Positions 26,069 to 33,953 of a stretch of DNA of 64,000 nucleotides are shown one piece after another; the stretch's first letter is position 1, and every line of letters starts with the position of its first letter. Origin of the DNA: Streptomyces alanosinicus (GTDB lineage Bacteria > Actinomycetota > Actinomycetes > Streptomycetales > Streptomycetaceae); NCBI RefSeq assembly GCF_014650595.1, contig NZ_BMVG01000018.1, forward strand, positions 93,347 to 157,346. The letters are read 5' to 3'. A model generated the notes under the pieces. It made no database searches and was not told the DNA's origin. It was given only the letters and a program-made list of their open reading frames with translations. The position numbers and the translations under genes are program-made.

Positions 26069-26804
26069 TTACGCGGTGAAGCCACCGTCGATCGTGAGGC
26101 TGGCCCCGGTGATAAAGGCCGCCTCCGGCCCCGCGAGATACGAGACCAGGGCGGCGATCTCCAGCGGGCTGCCGATACGCGGCAGGGCCAGCCACTTGAG
26201 CATGGCCTCGGCCGGCGGCCCGTCCTCCGCCATTCGGTCGTTGGCGGTGGGGCCGGGCTGGATGTTGTTCACGGTGATACCTCGGGGGCCCAGGTCCCGG
26301 GCCAGGCCGCGCACCAACCCGGCGATGGCCGCCTTGGTCATGCCATAAGCTGCACCCCCGGCGAAGGGGATGCGCTCGGCGTTGACGCTGCCGATGGTGA
26401 TGATCCGGCCGCCGTCGCCAAGGTGGGGCAGGGCTGCGCGTACAGCATGGACGACGCCGCGTACGTTCACGTCGATCATCCGGTCGATCTGCTCGGGCGC
26501 CAGCTCGTCCAGGGCGCCGACCGCGGCCACACCTGCGTTGCTGACCAGGACGTCCAGGCCCCCCATCCGCCGCGACGGTGCGCTCGACCGCGGCCGTGAC
26601 CGCATCTGGGTCCGCCGCGTCGGCCCGCAGGCCGCATGCCTGACCTCCGGCGCGTTCGATTTCCCCGACCACCTCGTCCGCGCGGTGCGGCGACTCGGCA
26701 TGGGTGAGGGCCACCCGCAGGCCGTCCTCCGCCAGGCGCCGGGCGATGGCCGCGCCCATGCCGCGGGAACCGCCGGTGACCAGGGCCACTTTGCCGGTAC
26801 TCAT
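26069..26804 (-). pseudogene. SDR-family oxidoreductase with a single-base frameshift
   Basis: From the ATG at 26804: MSTGKVALVTGGSRGMGAAI (TGxxxGxG NADP motif), LRADAADPDAVTAAVE. After a run of six G (six C on the plus strand, near 26565) it continues in another frame: GGLDVLVSNAGVAAVGALDE, ITIGSVNAERIPFAGGAAYG (catalytic Ser), MTKAA (Y-G-M-T-K gives the catalytic Tyr and Lys), and the C-terminus ASLTIDGGFTA. With five G the protein would be an intact ~245-aa classical SDR. It is divergent from the ArsR gene. This could be a real lesion or a homopolymer sequencing error. Confidence 0.85.
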
Positions 26805-26822
26805 ATGCAACCGCCTCTGTAT

Positions 26823-26836
26823 ATGTCGATAGACAT
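26823..26836. promoter_or_regulatory. Candidate ArsR operator
   Basis: ATGTCGATAGACAT is a perfect inverted repeat (ATGTC-N4-GACAT) in the 93-bp spacer between the SDR and the ArsR gene. ArsR/SmtB proteins bind short AT-containing palindromes of this kind in divergent promoters. No functional evidence beyond position. Confidence 0.45.
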
Positions 26837-26897
26837 CGAACACTCCGACGGCGACGGGCATCGACATCCCCCAAGGGGGGCGGCTAGGCCCAGCCGT

Positions 26898-27239
26898 GTG
26901 AGTACGGCAATCGAGATGGCACATCCGGAACCGGCCGATCTGCGGCTGGACAAAGTCCTTGCGGCACTGGCCGATCCGGCCCGGCTGCTGGCCGTACGCG
27001 CGCCGGCGGAGCAGGGGGAATCTCCCTGCACCGGGCTCCAGCAGGCCGCCGGGCTGGACATCAGCCGGTCCACGTTCTCCCATCATCAGCGCGTACTGCG
27101 CGAGGCGGGTGTGATCCGGGTCCGAGTGGACGGCTCCCGCCGGATGTTCAGCCTGCGACGGGCCGAACTGGACTCTTGCTTCCCCGGTCTGCTCGACTCG
27201 GTACTCAATACGGCGCCAGAGCTTCTGGGTGCCCGCTGA
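26898..27239 (+). CDS. ArsR-family transcriptional regulator
   Basis: About 113 aa from a GTG (VSTAIEMAHPEPADLRLDKV); an ATG at 26916 is an alternative, as is an ATG at 26823 inside the palindrome. The winged helix reads LAALADPARLLAVRAPAEQG, GLDISRSTFSHHQRVLREAG and VIRVRVDGSRRMFSLRRAEL. The 'STxSHHxxxLREAG' recognition helix is diagnostic. No CxC-type metal site is present, so it likely senses an organic or redox signal. The divergent SDR is the probable target, a common pairing in Streptomyces. Confidence 0.85.
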   Translation: MSTAIEMAHPEPADLRLDKVLAALADPARLLAVRAPAEQGESPCTGLQQAAGLDISRSTFSHHQRVLREAGVIRVRVDGSRRMFSLRRAELDSCFPGLLDSVLNTAPELLGAR

Positions 27240-27456
27240 GCGAGAGGCGATACCCAAGGAAGATCACCCCCTTGAAGTCGCCGGTCACGAGGCTGCTACG
27301 AGTTGGTGGTCGTGCTCTCGTGCTGGTCGTGGACGGTTGTCGGAACGCGAGATCGCCTACCGTTTCAGTGATCGCGGATCCACGGGATCCCCGGCGTGAG
27401 CGAGGCGTCTGTCCGTCCGGCCGGAGGTGCGTCAGGTGGCCAGGGATGCGGGACTA

Positions 27457-27693
27457 GGGCCTGTCCGGCGGATCAGGTCGCGGGAAAGTGACGGTGCCTC
27501 ATCGGCGCAGGTGAGCGGGGGCTGGTGCGTCCAGCTGCACGGCGGAGGAATGAGTCGACGCGATGGGGGTGCCCCCGCGGTGGGGGTCCCCCGCGCGAGC
27601 GAAGTCGAGCGTGGGGGAGTCGGCGAGTGACGACAACGCCGCAGATAGGCGTGCCAGCCCCCGCGTCCGCGACAGGATCCGCCGGACAGGCCC
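27457..27693. mobile_element. 237-bp MITE with perfect 18-bp terminal inverted repeats
   Basis: It begins GGGCCTGTCCGGCGGATC, ends with the exact reverse complement, and is flanked by TA on both sides (27455-27456 and 27694-27695). It encodes no protein. An interior GC-rich stem of GGGGG/CCCCC runs lies near 27570-27620. It is unrelated in sequence to the 202-bp MITE, so it belongs to a second family. Confidence 0.85.
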
Positions 27694-27723
27694 TAAGCCC
27701 TTCGTGAGCTGATCACGGCCACG

Positions 27724-28217
27724 GTGACCTTCCTGAGCGACCTGCTGCGAGGCCGTCTCAAGAAGATCCGCTTGCGGTGGCGCAAGCTATCGTCCGGGAG
27801 GATCGCCACGATCGTCCTCGCCGTTCTCCGTCATGACCAGCTGCTCGCCGACATGGCGGGCGGCAACCGCAGCTCCGCGACCACGGTGCGCCGCTGGGTG
27901 GTGGAGGTGATCGAACTGCTCGCCGTGCGGGCCCCACGCCTGGACCGGGCGCTGCGGAAAGTCATCCGAAAGGGCGACCATGTCGTCCTGATCGACGTCC
28001 CCCTCATCCACGCCCGGCGCCGCACCAGGACGGACATCCGCCTCAACTACAGCGGGAAACAAGGCCCATGGCCTGCTCTTCCTCGCGCTCACCGACGACA
28101 AGGGCCGACTGCTGTGGCTGTCCGCGGCCCGCCCAGGACACTCCTCGGACATCACCACCGCCCGGTACAACAAGCTCGTCGAGCGCCTGCGGAACCCCAG
28201 CGTCAGCTACTGGTGCG
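27724..28217 (+). pseudogene. IS5-family transposase, N-terminal half, frameshifted
   Basis: Frame 1 reads HDQLLADMAGGNRSSATTVR, RWVVEVIELLAVRAPRLDRA and DHVVLIDVPLIHARRRTRTD (first catalytic Asp region), then LNYSGKQ. The sense continuation is in another frame: HGLLFLALTDDKGRLLWLSA, ARPGHSSDITTARYNKLVE. It stops at ~28215 without the third acidic residue. It lies 30 bp beyond the MITE, but whether that MITE derives from it cannot be told. Confidence 0.75.
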
Positions 28218-28404
28218 CTTTTCAGCCGCAGCCGACAACCGTGCCCGGACAACCGGAGAAGGCCATGGTGACGAAGTCGTGACCGCAGTCCAGGGCCGAC
28301 ATGCCGCGCTTTGGCGTAATGAGCTGTTCGGGTGTGCTGGCCAGGCCACCTTGTATAGAGGCGGTGATCGGAATGGTGACAGAAAGGATGTGGCGAACCG
28401 GGCC

Positions 28405-29628
28405 ATGAGTGAGGACAGCGTGGACCGGTCGGAGGGATTCGGCGAGCGGCTGCTGGGCCTGCTGCTGGACAGGGCGCGACTGATGCCGCCACAACTGATC
28501 GCCCCGCTGATCGCGGAGGAGGTGGCCAGGATCGGTGGTCGTGACGTTTCCATCCTGCTCCAGGACTACGCGCAAGAGCTCCTGGTGCCGCTGCCGGGCA
28601 GGCAATTGCACGTCAGCGAGCCCGAGCCGGTGGACGGCTCCCCCGCAGGCCGGGCCTTCCTGCGTGCGCAGATCGTCGAGGTGCCGCAGGCCCACGGTGT
28701 CCGGATGTACTTGCCGCTGCTGGACGGAAGCGACCAGGTGGGGGTGATGGCCCTCACGTTGGATGCAGTAGGCGATGACGACCGGCGCCTTTTGGGCAGG
28801 CTGGCCGGCCTGGTGGCCGACATGCTGGTCACCAAGAACGCCTACACCGACCAATTCTTCCTGGCCCGGCGCCGGGAGCCGATGAGCGTGTCCGCGGAGA
28901 TCCAGTGGAGCCTGCTGCCGCCACTGACGATGTCCATTCCGCAGGTCTCGGTGGCCGGCATCCTGGAACCCGCCTACCGCGTCGCCGGCGACAGCTTGGA
29001 TTACGCCCTCAACGACAACATCCTGCACGTCGCCGTGATCGACGCGATGGGGCACGGCCTGGACGCTGCAGTGATGGCGACCGTGGCCATCGGCGCCTAC
29101 CGGCATGCTCGGCGCGTGTTCGTCAGCCTGGCCGAGAAGTACGCGTTCATGGACGATGCCATCTCCCGGCAGTTCGGACCCGACCACTTCGTCACGGCGC
29201 AGCTGATGCACATCAACATCGGCACCGGTGAGTTGGAGCTGGTCAACGCGGGCCACCCCGCGCCGCTGCTGATCCGCGACGGCCGGGTCGTGCAGCAGCT
29301 GGAGAGCGCAACAACGCTGCCCGTCGGCTTCGGCGGCGAGGCGCCCAGGATCAGACAGCACATGCTCCAGCGGGGCGACCGGGTAGTGTGCTACACCGAC
29401 GGCATCATCGAGGAACACGTCGACGGAGGGGAACCGTTCGGAGAAGAACGCCTCATCCGCTGCGTCAACAACCTGGGAGAGCAACCCTCAGAGGGGACAC
29501 GCGCCGATCTGCGCCGACTCTCCCACACCTTGAAGCGGGAACGAGGTGGTCGCACCAGCGACGATGCCACCCTTTTCATGATCGAGTGGCACGGGAGCGC
29601 CGCAGACCACCTCGCCGTTCTCGACTGA
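28405..29628 (+). CDS. SpoIIE/PP2C-type serine phosphatase with GAF-like N-terminus
   Basis: About 407 aa from the ATG at 28405 (a GTG at 28390, just after AAAGGAT, is also possible). Residues ~1-165 are GAF-like (RDVSILLQDYAQELLVPLPG, VRMYLPLLDGSDQVGVMALT). Residues ~175-400 are PP2C/SpoIIE: VSAEIQWSLLPPLTMSIPQV, RVAGDSLDYALNDNILHVAV, DAMGHGLDAAVMATVAIG, LELVNAGHPAPLLIRDGRV, VCYTDGIIEEH, TSDDATLFM. The acidic metal ligands (GDSxDY, DAMGHG, YTDG, SDD) are all present. It probably dephosphorylates an anti-anti-sigma factor; no STAS or anti-sigma gene is adjacent. A continuous upstream open frame into the transposase is accidental. Confidence 0.85.
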   Translation: MSEDSVDRSEGFGERLLGLLLDRARLMPPQLIAPLIAEEVARIGGRDVSILLQDYAQELLVPLPGRQLHVSEPEPVDGSPAGRAFLRAQIVEVPQAHGVRMYLPLLDGSDQVGVMALTLDAVGDDDRRLLGRLAGLVADMLVTKNAYTDQFFLARRREPMSVSAEIQWSLLPPLTMSIPQVSVAGILEPAYRVAGDSLDYALNDNILHVAVIDAMGHGLDAAVMATVAIGAYRHARRVFVSLAEKYAFMDDAISRQFGPDHFVTAQLMHINIGTGELELVNAGHPAPLLIRDGRVVQQLESATTLPVGFGGEAPRIRQHMLQRGDRVVCYTDGIIEEHVDGGEPFGEERLIRCVNNLGEQPSEGTRADLRRLSHTLKRERGGRTSDDATLFMIEWHGSAADHLAVLD

Positions 29629-30138
29629 ACGCCTCGACACCAGCCGCGAACTGGACAGCGCCGCCCACACGGACCACGGCCACCCGCCCCGCCTATGCTC
29701 CCCTCCAACACACACACGCCGCGTCGCGTCGCCAGAGGATCACTCAGCCCCGGACGTCTGCGTGCATGCAGGATGGTCCATGGTGGCCTGCCCCTATTCG
29801 CTCCTCCAGCCATCCGCCATGGGGCAGCGGTGGTGAACTGAACCGGTGGGACTGGCAGCTTCCACACCGGGTTCGCCCTGCCAAGCGATACGCCACCCGA
29901 TAGCCATGTGCCATGGAGCTGCAGGAGAAAGCTGAAACTCAACTGCCCGTAAGACCCCGTGGCGTGGCCCTGACAGGCCGACGGCGCCGGTGAGGCATCG
30001 ACATCGCCGCGTTGGCCAGTGTCCTGCCGGCCGCCTCGGGTACGGGACATGCCGCGGCCAGGCGGGAGGGAGGCGGCCAGGGAGGGAGTGATCCGGTCCC
30101 AGCGGGCCACGCAGGCCGTGCCGGAACTCTTCATCCCC
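29629..30138. other. Intergenic stretch, nothing recognisable
   Basis: About 510 bp after the phosphatase. Frames are shadow-like; I see no conserved motif, RNA gene or IS end. Confidence 0.4.
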
Positions 30139-30170
30139 GGCTCACCCGCCCCAGTTGTGGCGGGTGAGCC
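30139..30170. terminator. Perfect 12-bp-stem hairpin, candidate terminator
   Basis: GGCTCACCCGCC and GGCGGGTGAGCC are separated by the 8-base loop CCAGTTGT. There is no strong T run, as is usual in Streptomyces. It lies just outside the left end of the Tn3 transposon and could stop transcription from either side. Confidence 0.55.
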
Positions 30171-30241
30171 GCTCTAGGTACCGCCAGGCAGTCCATGAAA
30201 CCCTGCTCCGCCGGTCGAGCCCCAGTACCGGATCCGGACCC

Positions 30242-30275
30242 GGGAAACAATGGAACAGCGGTTGGCGCTAAGGGA
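30242..30275 (+). repeat. Left terminal inverted repeat of the Tn3 transposon
   Basis: It starts GGGAAACAATGGAACAGCGG and ends TTGGCGCTAAGGGA. It matches the reverse complement of 37131-37164 at 32 of 34 positions (differences at positions 4 and 19). Confidence 0.9.
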
Positions 30276-30288
30276 TTGATCTCGCTGG

Positions 30289-31131
30289 CTACTCGGTCTC
30301 CATGGGGTTGAGGACCTGGTCCTGGAGACGCTGCCGGAGGTCGGCTTCCTCTGGCGTGAGCGGATCGCCCGGCGGCGCAGCACGGTGTGCAGCATGTCGT
30401 CGGTGATAACGGGCGGCCGGCCGCCGTGCTTGTCCTTGCGGGCCGCCGCGTCGAGTCCTTCGAGTGTCGACTCCCGGATGTTCTCCCGCTCGGTCTCCGC
30501 CATCGCGACGAAGAACGCGAACAGCAGGCGGCCCGGACCGCTGGGGTCGTACATCCCGGGTAGCGGCCCGGCGAGCATCTCCAGCACCAGGCCGCGCGCG
30601 GTCAGGTGGTCGGCGAGTGCAGTGAGTTCGGCAGCGTCGCGGCCCAGGCGCTTCATCTCGTACATGGTGAAGATGACGCGGCAGTGCGGGGCGTGGGCCT
30701 TGATCTGGCGGGCGAGCGCGAGCGCGGCCTCGAACTGGGGCCGGACCCGTACACGGGTGCTGATCTTCTCGGAGAACGCCTTGTCGCGCTCGATGCCGTG
30801 CTTGGCGAGGGCGTCCAGCTGCGACTGGAGTTCCTGGGTGAGCGTCGAGCACCGCGCGTACCCGATGCGGATGTCGGCGCTCGGGGTGTCCGGTGCGAGA
30901 GCGAGCGGAACCGGGGCGCCACGGCTGGCCGGGCCCGCGGTCGGCGGGGGTGGGCACGCGCAGGAGCTTGGCGAGCCGGGGCACCTTGGTGAAGCGGCCG
31001 GTGTGGTAGGTGCCGGTGACCGCGCCGGAGCGCGAGCGGCACGGCGAGCCGGGTTCGGCCCGGCAGCGCGGGCAGGGGTGGCGCTCGACGTCGTCCGCGT
31101 CGCTCGGGGAGGCTTCTTGAGGGACCGACAT
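30289..31131 (-). pseudogene. Tn3-type serine resolvase with N-terminal zinc-finger-like extension, frameshifted
   Basis: From MSVPQEASPSDADD a Cys-rich N-terminus (HPCPRCRAEPGSPCRSRSGA) leads to TGRFTKVPRLAKLLRVP. The frame then shifts near 30925, after which the resolvase core reads ADIRIGYARCSTLTQELQSQ (YAR-S catalytic-serine motif), FTMYEMKRLGRDAAELTALA and FVAMAETERENIRESTLEGL. The HTH region begins GRPPVITDDMLHTVLRRRA, and a second shift puts the end (DLRQRLQDQVLNPMETE) in the first frame. Catalytic Ser and Arg are kept, but the frame breaks make it non-functional as written. Confidence 0.8.
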
Positions 31132-31432
31132 GGCACCGGTTGCTGTCACAGACAATTCTCAGACGTACCCCGAACCCACCTTTGAGTGAGAACGAGTTCT
31201 GCGAACCGAACCGCCGGTTCGCGACCACCCGGACGCTGCCTTTGATCTGACTCGGGCAAAGCACCGTTTATGAGATTCGGGACAGTGGGCCGGTTCGGCT
31301 CGACCGGCCGCCTCAGCCGTCAGGCCGTCGCTTACTGGAAGAGGATCGTCTGCATGGTCTTTCCCGGCGGTCGCTGACAGATAAGGGGTGGTCCGGCCAT
31401 GGGACCGGGCCACCCCTCCGGGCATGCAACTG

Positions 31433-31861
31433 TCAGGCGGGCTGCGCGGCGGGCGCTGGGGCGGGGGCCTTGTGTGCCTTGCGGGTCTCGTGGAGGGTCA
31501 GCAAGCCGGTGATCGCGATCAGCGCCGAGGTCAGGCCGTGTATGCCGAACGCGGCGGCGAGGGGGCCGTGGTGGGCCAAGACGTTGATCATGTCGCCGAA
31601 CGGGGCGACGGCCTCCATCAGCAGGACCCAGCCCAGCGCGCGGCGGTGACCCGTCACCAGCAGGATGCCGATGGCCAGGCCCATCGAGAATTCGCGGGTG
31701 CCCTTCATGATGAGGAAGCCGTCGCCGTTTCCGGCGGGCCAATTCGGCAGGCCCACGCCCTGAGCGGACGCCTCAGGGGCCAGGATGAAGGACAGCCCGA
31801 GGTAGAGGACGAACAGGGTGACGACGGTGACCAGCCCGGTGTTGACGTTCTTCAGCGACAT
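31433..31861 (-). CDS. DUF4267-like four-helix membrane protein
   Basis: A 142-aa integral membrane protein with a good ribosome site (GAAGGAGAAG). Four hydrophobic segments: ~residues 9-30 (LVTVVTLFVLYLGLSFILAP), ~50-70 (SMGLAIGILLVTG), ~72-95 (ALGWVLLMEAVAPFGDMINV) and ~100-122 (FGIHGLTSALIAITGLLTLH). A Lys/Pro/Ala tail closes it. The first-helix/loop pattern with GTREFSMGLAIG is typical of DUF4267 proteins, which often sit with TetR-controlled monooxygenase genes. It is likely co-transcribed with the VOC and ABM genes upstream, about 290 bp away. Confidence 0.7.
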   Translation of the reverse strand: MSLKNVNTGLVTVVTLFVLYLGLSFILAPEASAQGVGLPNWPAGNGDGFLIMKGTREFSMGLAIGILLVTGHRRALGWVLLMEAVAPFGDMINVLAHHGPLAAAFGIHGLTSALIAITGLLTLHETRKAHKAPAPAPAAQPA

Positions 31862-32151
31862 GGTGCTTCTCCTTCGATGTTCACGTTGGAGTGGAGCAGG
31901 GTTCGGCGGCGGGCGTAGCTGGGTTGGCCGGTGACGTGCCGGATGACGCGGACCGGTGCGGGCGGGGCGGACCAGACCGCCTTACTCGGGGGCATCCGTA
32001 GACCCGCAGACCAGAAGTGCTTCGCAGTGCTGCCCTGCAGACGGGGGGAACGGACACTGCCGTGGCTGACCGGCATCGCCGCATCCCCGCGGCTGCGAAC
32101 GCAATCCCGCTGTCACCAGCGAGGGCGTGATCCGTTGGGCCGCCACCGGCC

Positions 32152-32538
32152 TCACGACCCGGCGCCGCCCGGGGTGAGGATTTCCATGAGATGTCCGTCG
32201 GGGTCGCGGAAGTAGGTACCCCTGCGGCCTTCGGTGCGCTCGCTGCGGTAGATCTGCCCATTCTCTTGGCATGCGGGATCGGCGTAGTGGGCGATTCCAC
32301 CGTCCTGTATGCGGGCGAGGGCGGCGTCGAACTCCTCCTCGCTGACCATGAATGCGTAGTGGTGTGGCTCGAAGTCGTCCAGCTGGTCGTAGTCCAGGCT
32401 GACTTGGTTGGCCAGCGTGACCGGCGTGAAGTGCGCCAGCGGCGGGTCGACGCTGAGGCCGAGGATGTCGGCCAGGAACTGCGCCGAGGCTTGCGGGTCA
32501 CGGGCGGGGACGATGGTGTGGTTCAGTTCCACGGTCAT
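32152..32538 (-). CDS. VOC-superfamily (glyoxalase/bleomycin-resistance-like) protein
   Basis: A 128-aa two-module beta-alpha-beta protein preceded by CAGGAGT. Motifs: MTVELNHTIVPARDPQASAQ (first module, metal-ligand His in LNHTIV), LDYDQLDDFEPHHYAFMVSE (module-two start with His pair) and GTYFRDPDGHLMEILTPGG (Glu ligand in the DPxGHxxEI motif). Members are dioxygenases, lyases or drug-binding proteins; the substrate is not deducible. It is second in the ABM-VOC-DUF4267 series carried by the Tn3 transposon. The spacing to ABM is 68 bp, consistent with an operon. Confidence 0.88.
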   Translation of the reverse strand: MTVELNHTIVPARDPQASAQFLADILGLSVDPPLAHFTPVTLANQVSLDYDQLDDFEPHHYAFMVSEEEFDAALARIQDGGIAHYADPACQENGQIYRSERTEGRRGTYFRDPDGHLMEILTPGGAGS

Positions 32539-32606
32539 AGTGACTCCTGTTCAGGGACGGGCTGCGCGAGGTGGGATGCTGCCCTCCCCCGGCTGCGGTT
32601 GCCGTG

Positions 32607-32957
32607 TCACACGTCGATCTGCTGGAAGATGTGCGGGTACGTCACGATGTCGTCGGGGGACTCGGCCACCATGCGCTGGAACTCCGGGCGGCCGAACGCC
32701 GTGGCGAGCGCCTCGGTCGACTCCCAGACCGCGACGTTCATCAGAAGCTGACTGCCCGCCGTTCCCTTGTGCATCTGCAGGGAGACGAATCCCGGCTGAG
32801 CCTTCATGAACTCGGCCTGCCTCTGAAAGAGGGCCAGGAACGCTTCCGTCCTCTCCTTCGGGACGACGAAGGTGTTGGCCAGGACGATGGGCCCGGTCTT
32901 CTCCTTGAACTGCGCGAACATCGGGGTGTTCGGGTCGAGACTCTGCAGCTTGGCCAT
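32607..32957 (-). CDS. Antibiotic-biosynthesis-monooxygenase (ABM) domain protein
   Basis: A 116-aa ferredoxin-like alpha+beta protein with AGAGGAC upstream. Characteristic strands and helices: TGPIVLANTFVVPKERTEAF, QRQAEFMKAQPGFVSLQMHK and LMNVAVWESTEALATAFGRP. ABM-fold proteins are cofactor-independent quinone-forming monooxygenases or haem degraders; no haem-ligand pattern stands out. It is the first gene of the cargo operon and is divergent from the TetR regulator across a spacer filled with operator repeats, so it is the likely regulated gene. Confidence 0.85.
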   Translation of the reverse strand: MAKLQSLDPNTPMFAQFKEKTGPIVLANTFVVPKERTEAFLALFQRQAEFMKAQPGFVSLQMHKGTAGSQLLMNVAVWESTEALATAFGRPEFQRMVAESPDDIVTYPHIFQQIDV

Positions 32958-33064
32958 TTTCGGTACGTCCTCTCACTAACGGGGGGTGTTACCTGTGGCA
33001 CGAGGGGGTCTAGCGGGTACTCAGGGGCCATCGCTGGTGCCGGCCTCCAACGACCGCGATCCTG

Positions 33065-33147
33065 CCAACGCTTGTTGGCCAACTTGTGTTGGCAAACTTA
33101 GGGCCACGGCTCTGGACTGTCAACGCTTGTTGGTCAACTCGTGTTGG
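33065..33147. promoter_or_regulatory. Four tandem TetR operator candidates
   Basis: Two ~28-bp direct repeats (33065-33092 and 33120-33147), each made of two abutting near-palindromes: CCAACGCTTGTTGG + CCAACTTGTGTTGG, then TCAACGCTTGTTGG + TCAACTCGTGTTGG. All share YCAAC-N4-GTTGG. They fill the spacer between the ABM start (32957) and the TetR start (33163), so they probably control both promoters cooperatively. Confidence 0.75.
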
Positions 33148-33162
33148 CCTATGTTTGTCGGC

Positions 33163-33744
33163 ATGACCGGCACCACGGAGAACCAGCAGGCCGCACGGCG
33201 TTCCGACGCCACCCGCGCCACGATCCTCGCCGCGGCCCGCGAGCGGTTCGCGGCGGACGGCTACGAGAAGGCGACCATTCGGGCCATCGCGCGCGACGCC
33301 AAGATCGATCCGTCGATGGTGATGCGCTACTACGGCAACAAGGCGGGCCTGTTCGCGGAGGCCGTCGCGATCGACCCCAACCTGCCCGGCCTGCCCTTCG
33401 AACCGCGCGAGGAGATCGGCCGCACCCTGGTGCGCCACTTCCTCACCCTGTGGGAGGAAAACGAGGAGCTCACCGCGCTGATGCGGGTCGGCGCCACCGA
33501 CCCGGCCGCCGCCGAGCGCATGCAGAGCGTGCTGCGCGAGCAGTTGATCCCGCTGGCCCGCCGGCTGGGCCCCGAGCCGGACCAGGCGCCGGCGCGGGCG
33601 GCATTGTGCGCCTCGACCGTACTGGGGCTCGCGCTGACGCGCTACGTGCTGCGGTTCCCGGCGAGCATGGCGCTCGGACGCGAGGAGATCGTGGACTGGC
33701 TCGGACCCACGGTCCAGCGGTATCTCACCGCGCCCACGCCCTGA
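33163..33744 (+). CDS. TetR/AcrR-family regulator
   Basis: A 193-aa regulator (an ATG at 33151, MFVGMTG, is an alternative 4-codon-longer start). HTH: RATILAAARERFAADGYEKA, TIRAIARDAKIDPSMVMRYY, GNKAGLF, the standard TetR N-terminus. The ligand-binding part begins LPFEPREEIGRTLVRHFLTL and ends ALGREEIVDWLGPTVQRYLT, TetR_C-like helices. It is divergent from the ABM-VOC-DUF4267 operon inside the Tn3 transposon and very likely autoregulated and regulating that operon through the four repeats at 33065-33147. All codons are intact, in contrast to the decayed transposase and resolvase. Confidence 0.9.
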   Translation: MTGTTENQQAARRSDATRATILAAARERFAADGYEKATIRAIARDAKIDPSMVMRYYGNKAGLFAEAVAIDPNLPGLPFEPREEIGRTLVRHFLTLWEENEELTALMRVGATDPAAAERMQSVLREQLIPLARRLGPEPDQAPARAALCASTVLGLALTRYVLRFPASMALGREEIVDWLGPTVQRYLTAPTP

Positions 33745-33953
33745 ACAACGCGTCGAGGGCACCAACCACCGCGACCTCGGTCACGGCGTGTTCCCTCCCG
33801 GCGGCAGCCGACTCGTCACCGAGCATCAAAGGCCGGCGGGCACACAGCCCACACGGCGCAGCCGCAGATCGCCGACCCCGTACCCCCGACGGTCACCCGC
33901 CCGGAAGCTGCGATGATCATTGATCACGACCCGATACGCGCCCTCATGCCGCG

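Noticed and set aside
27724..29628. 634-aa frame reading as a transposase-phosphatase fusion
   Set aside because: The transposase sense frame is lost after ~28060 and the phosphatase has its own start codons; the intervening residues are noise, so no fusion protein is likely.
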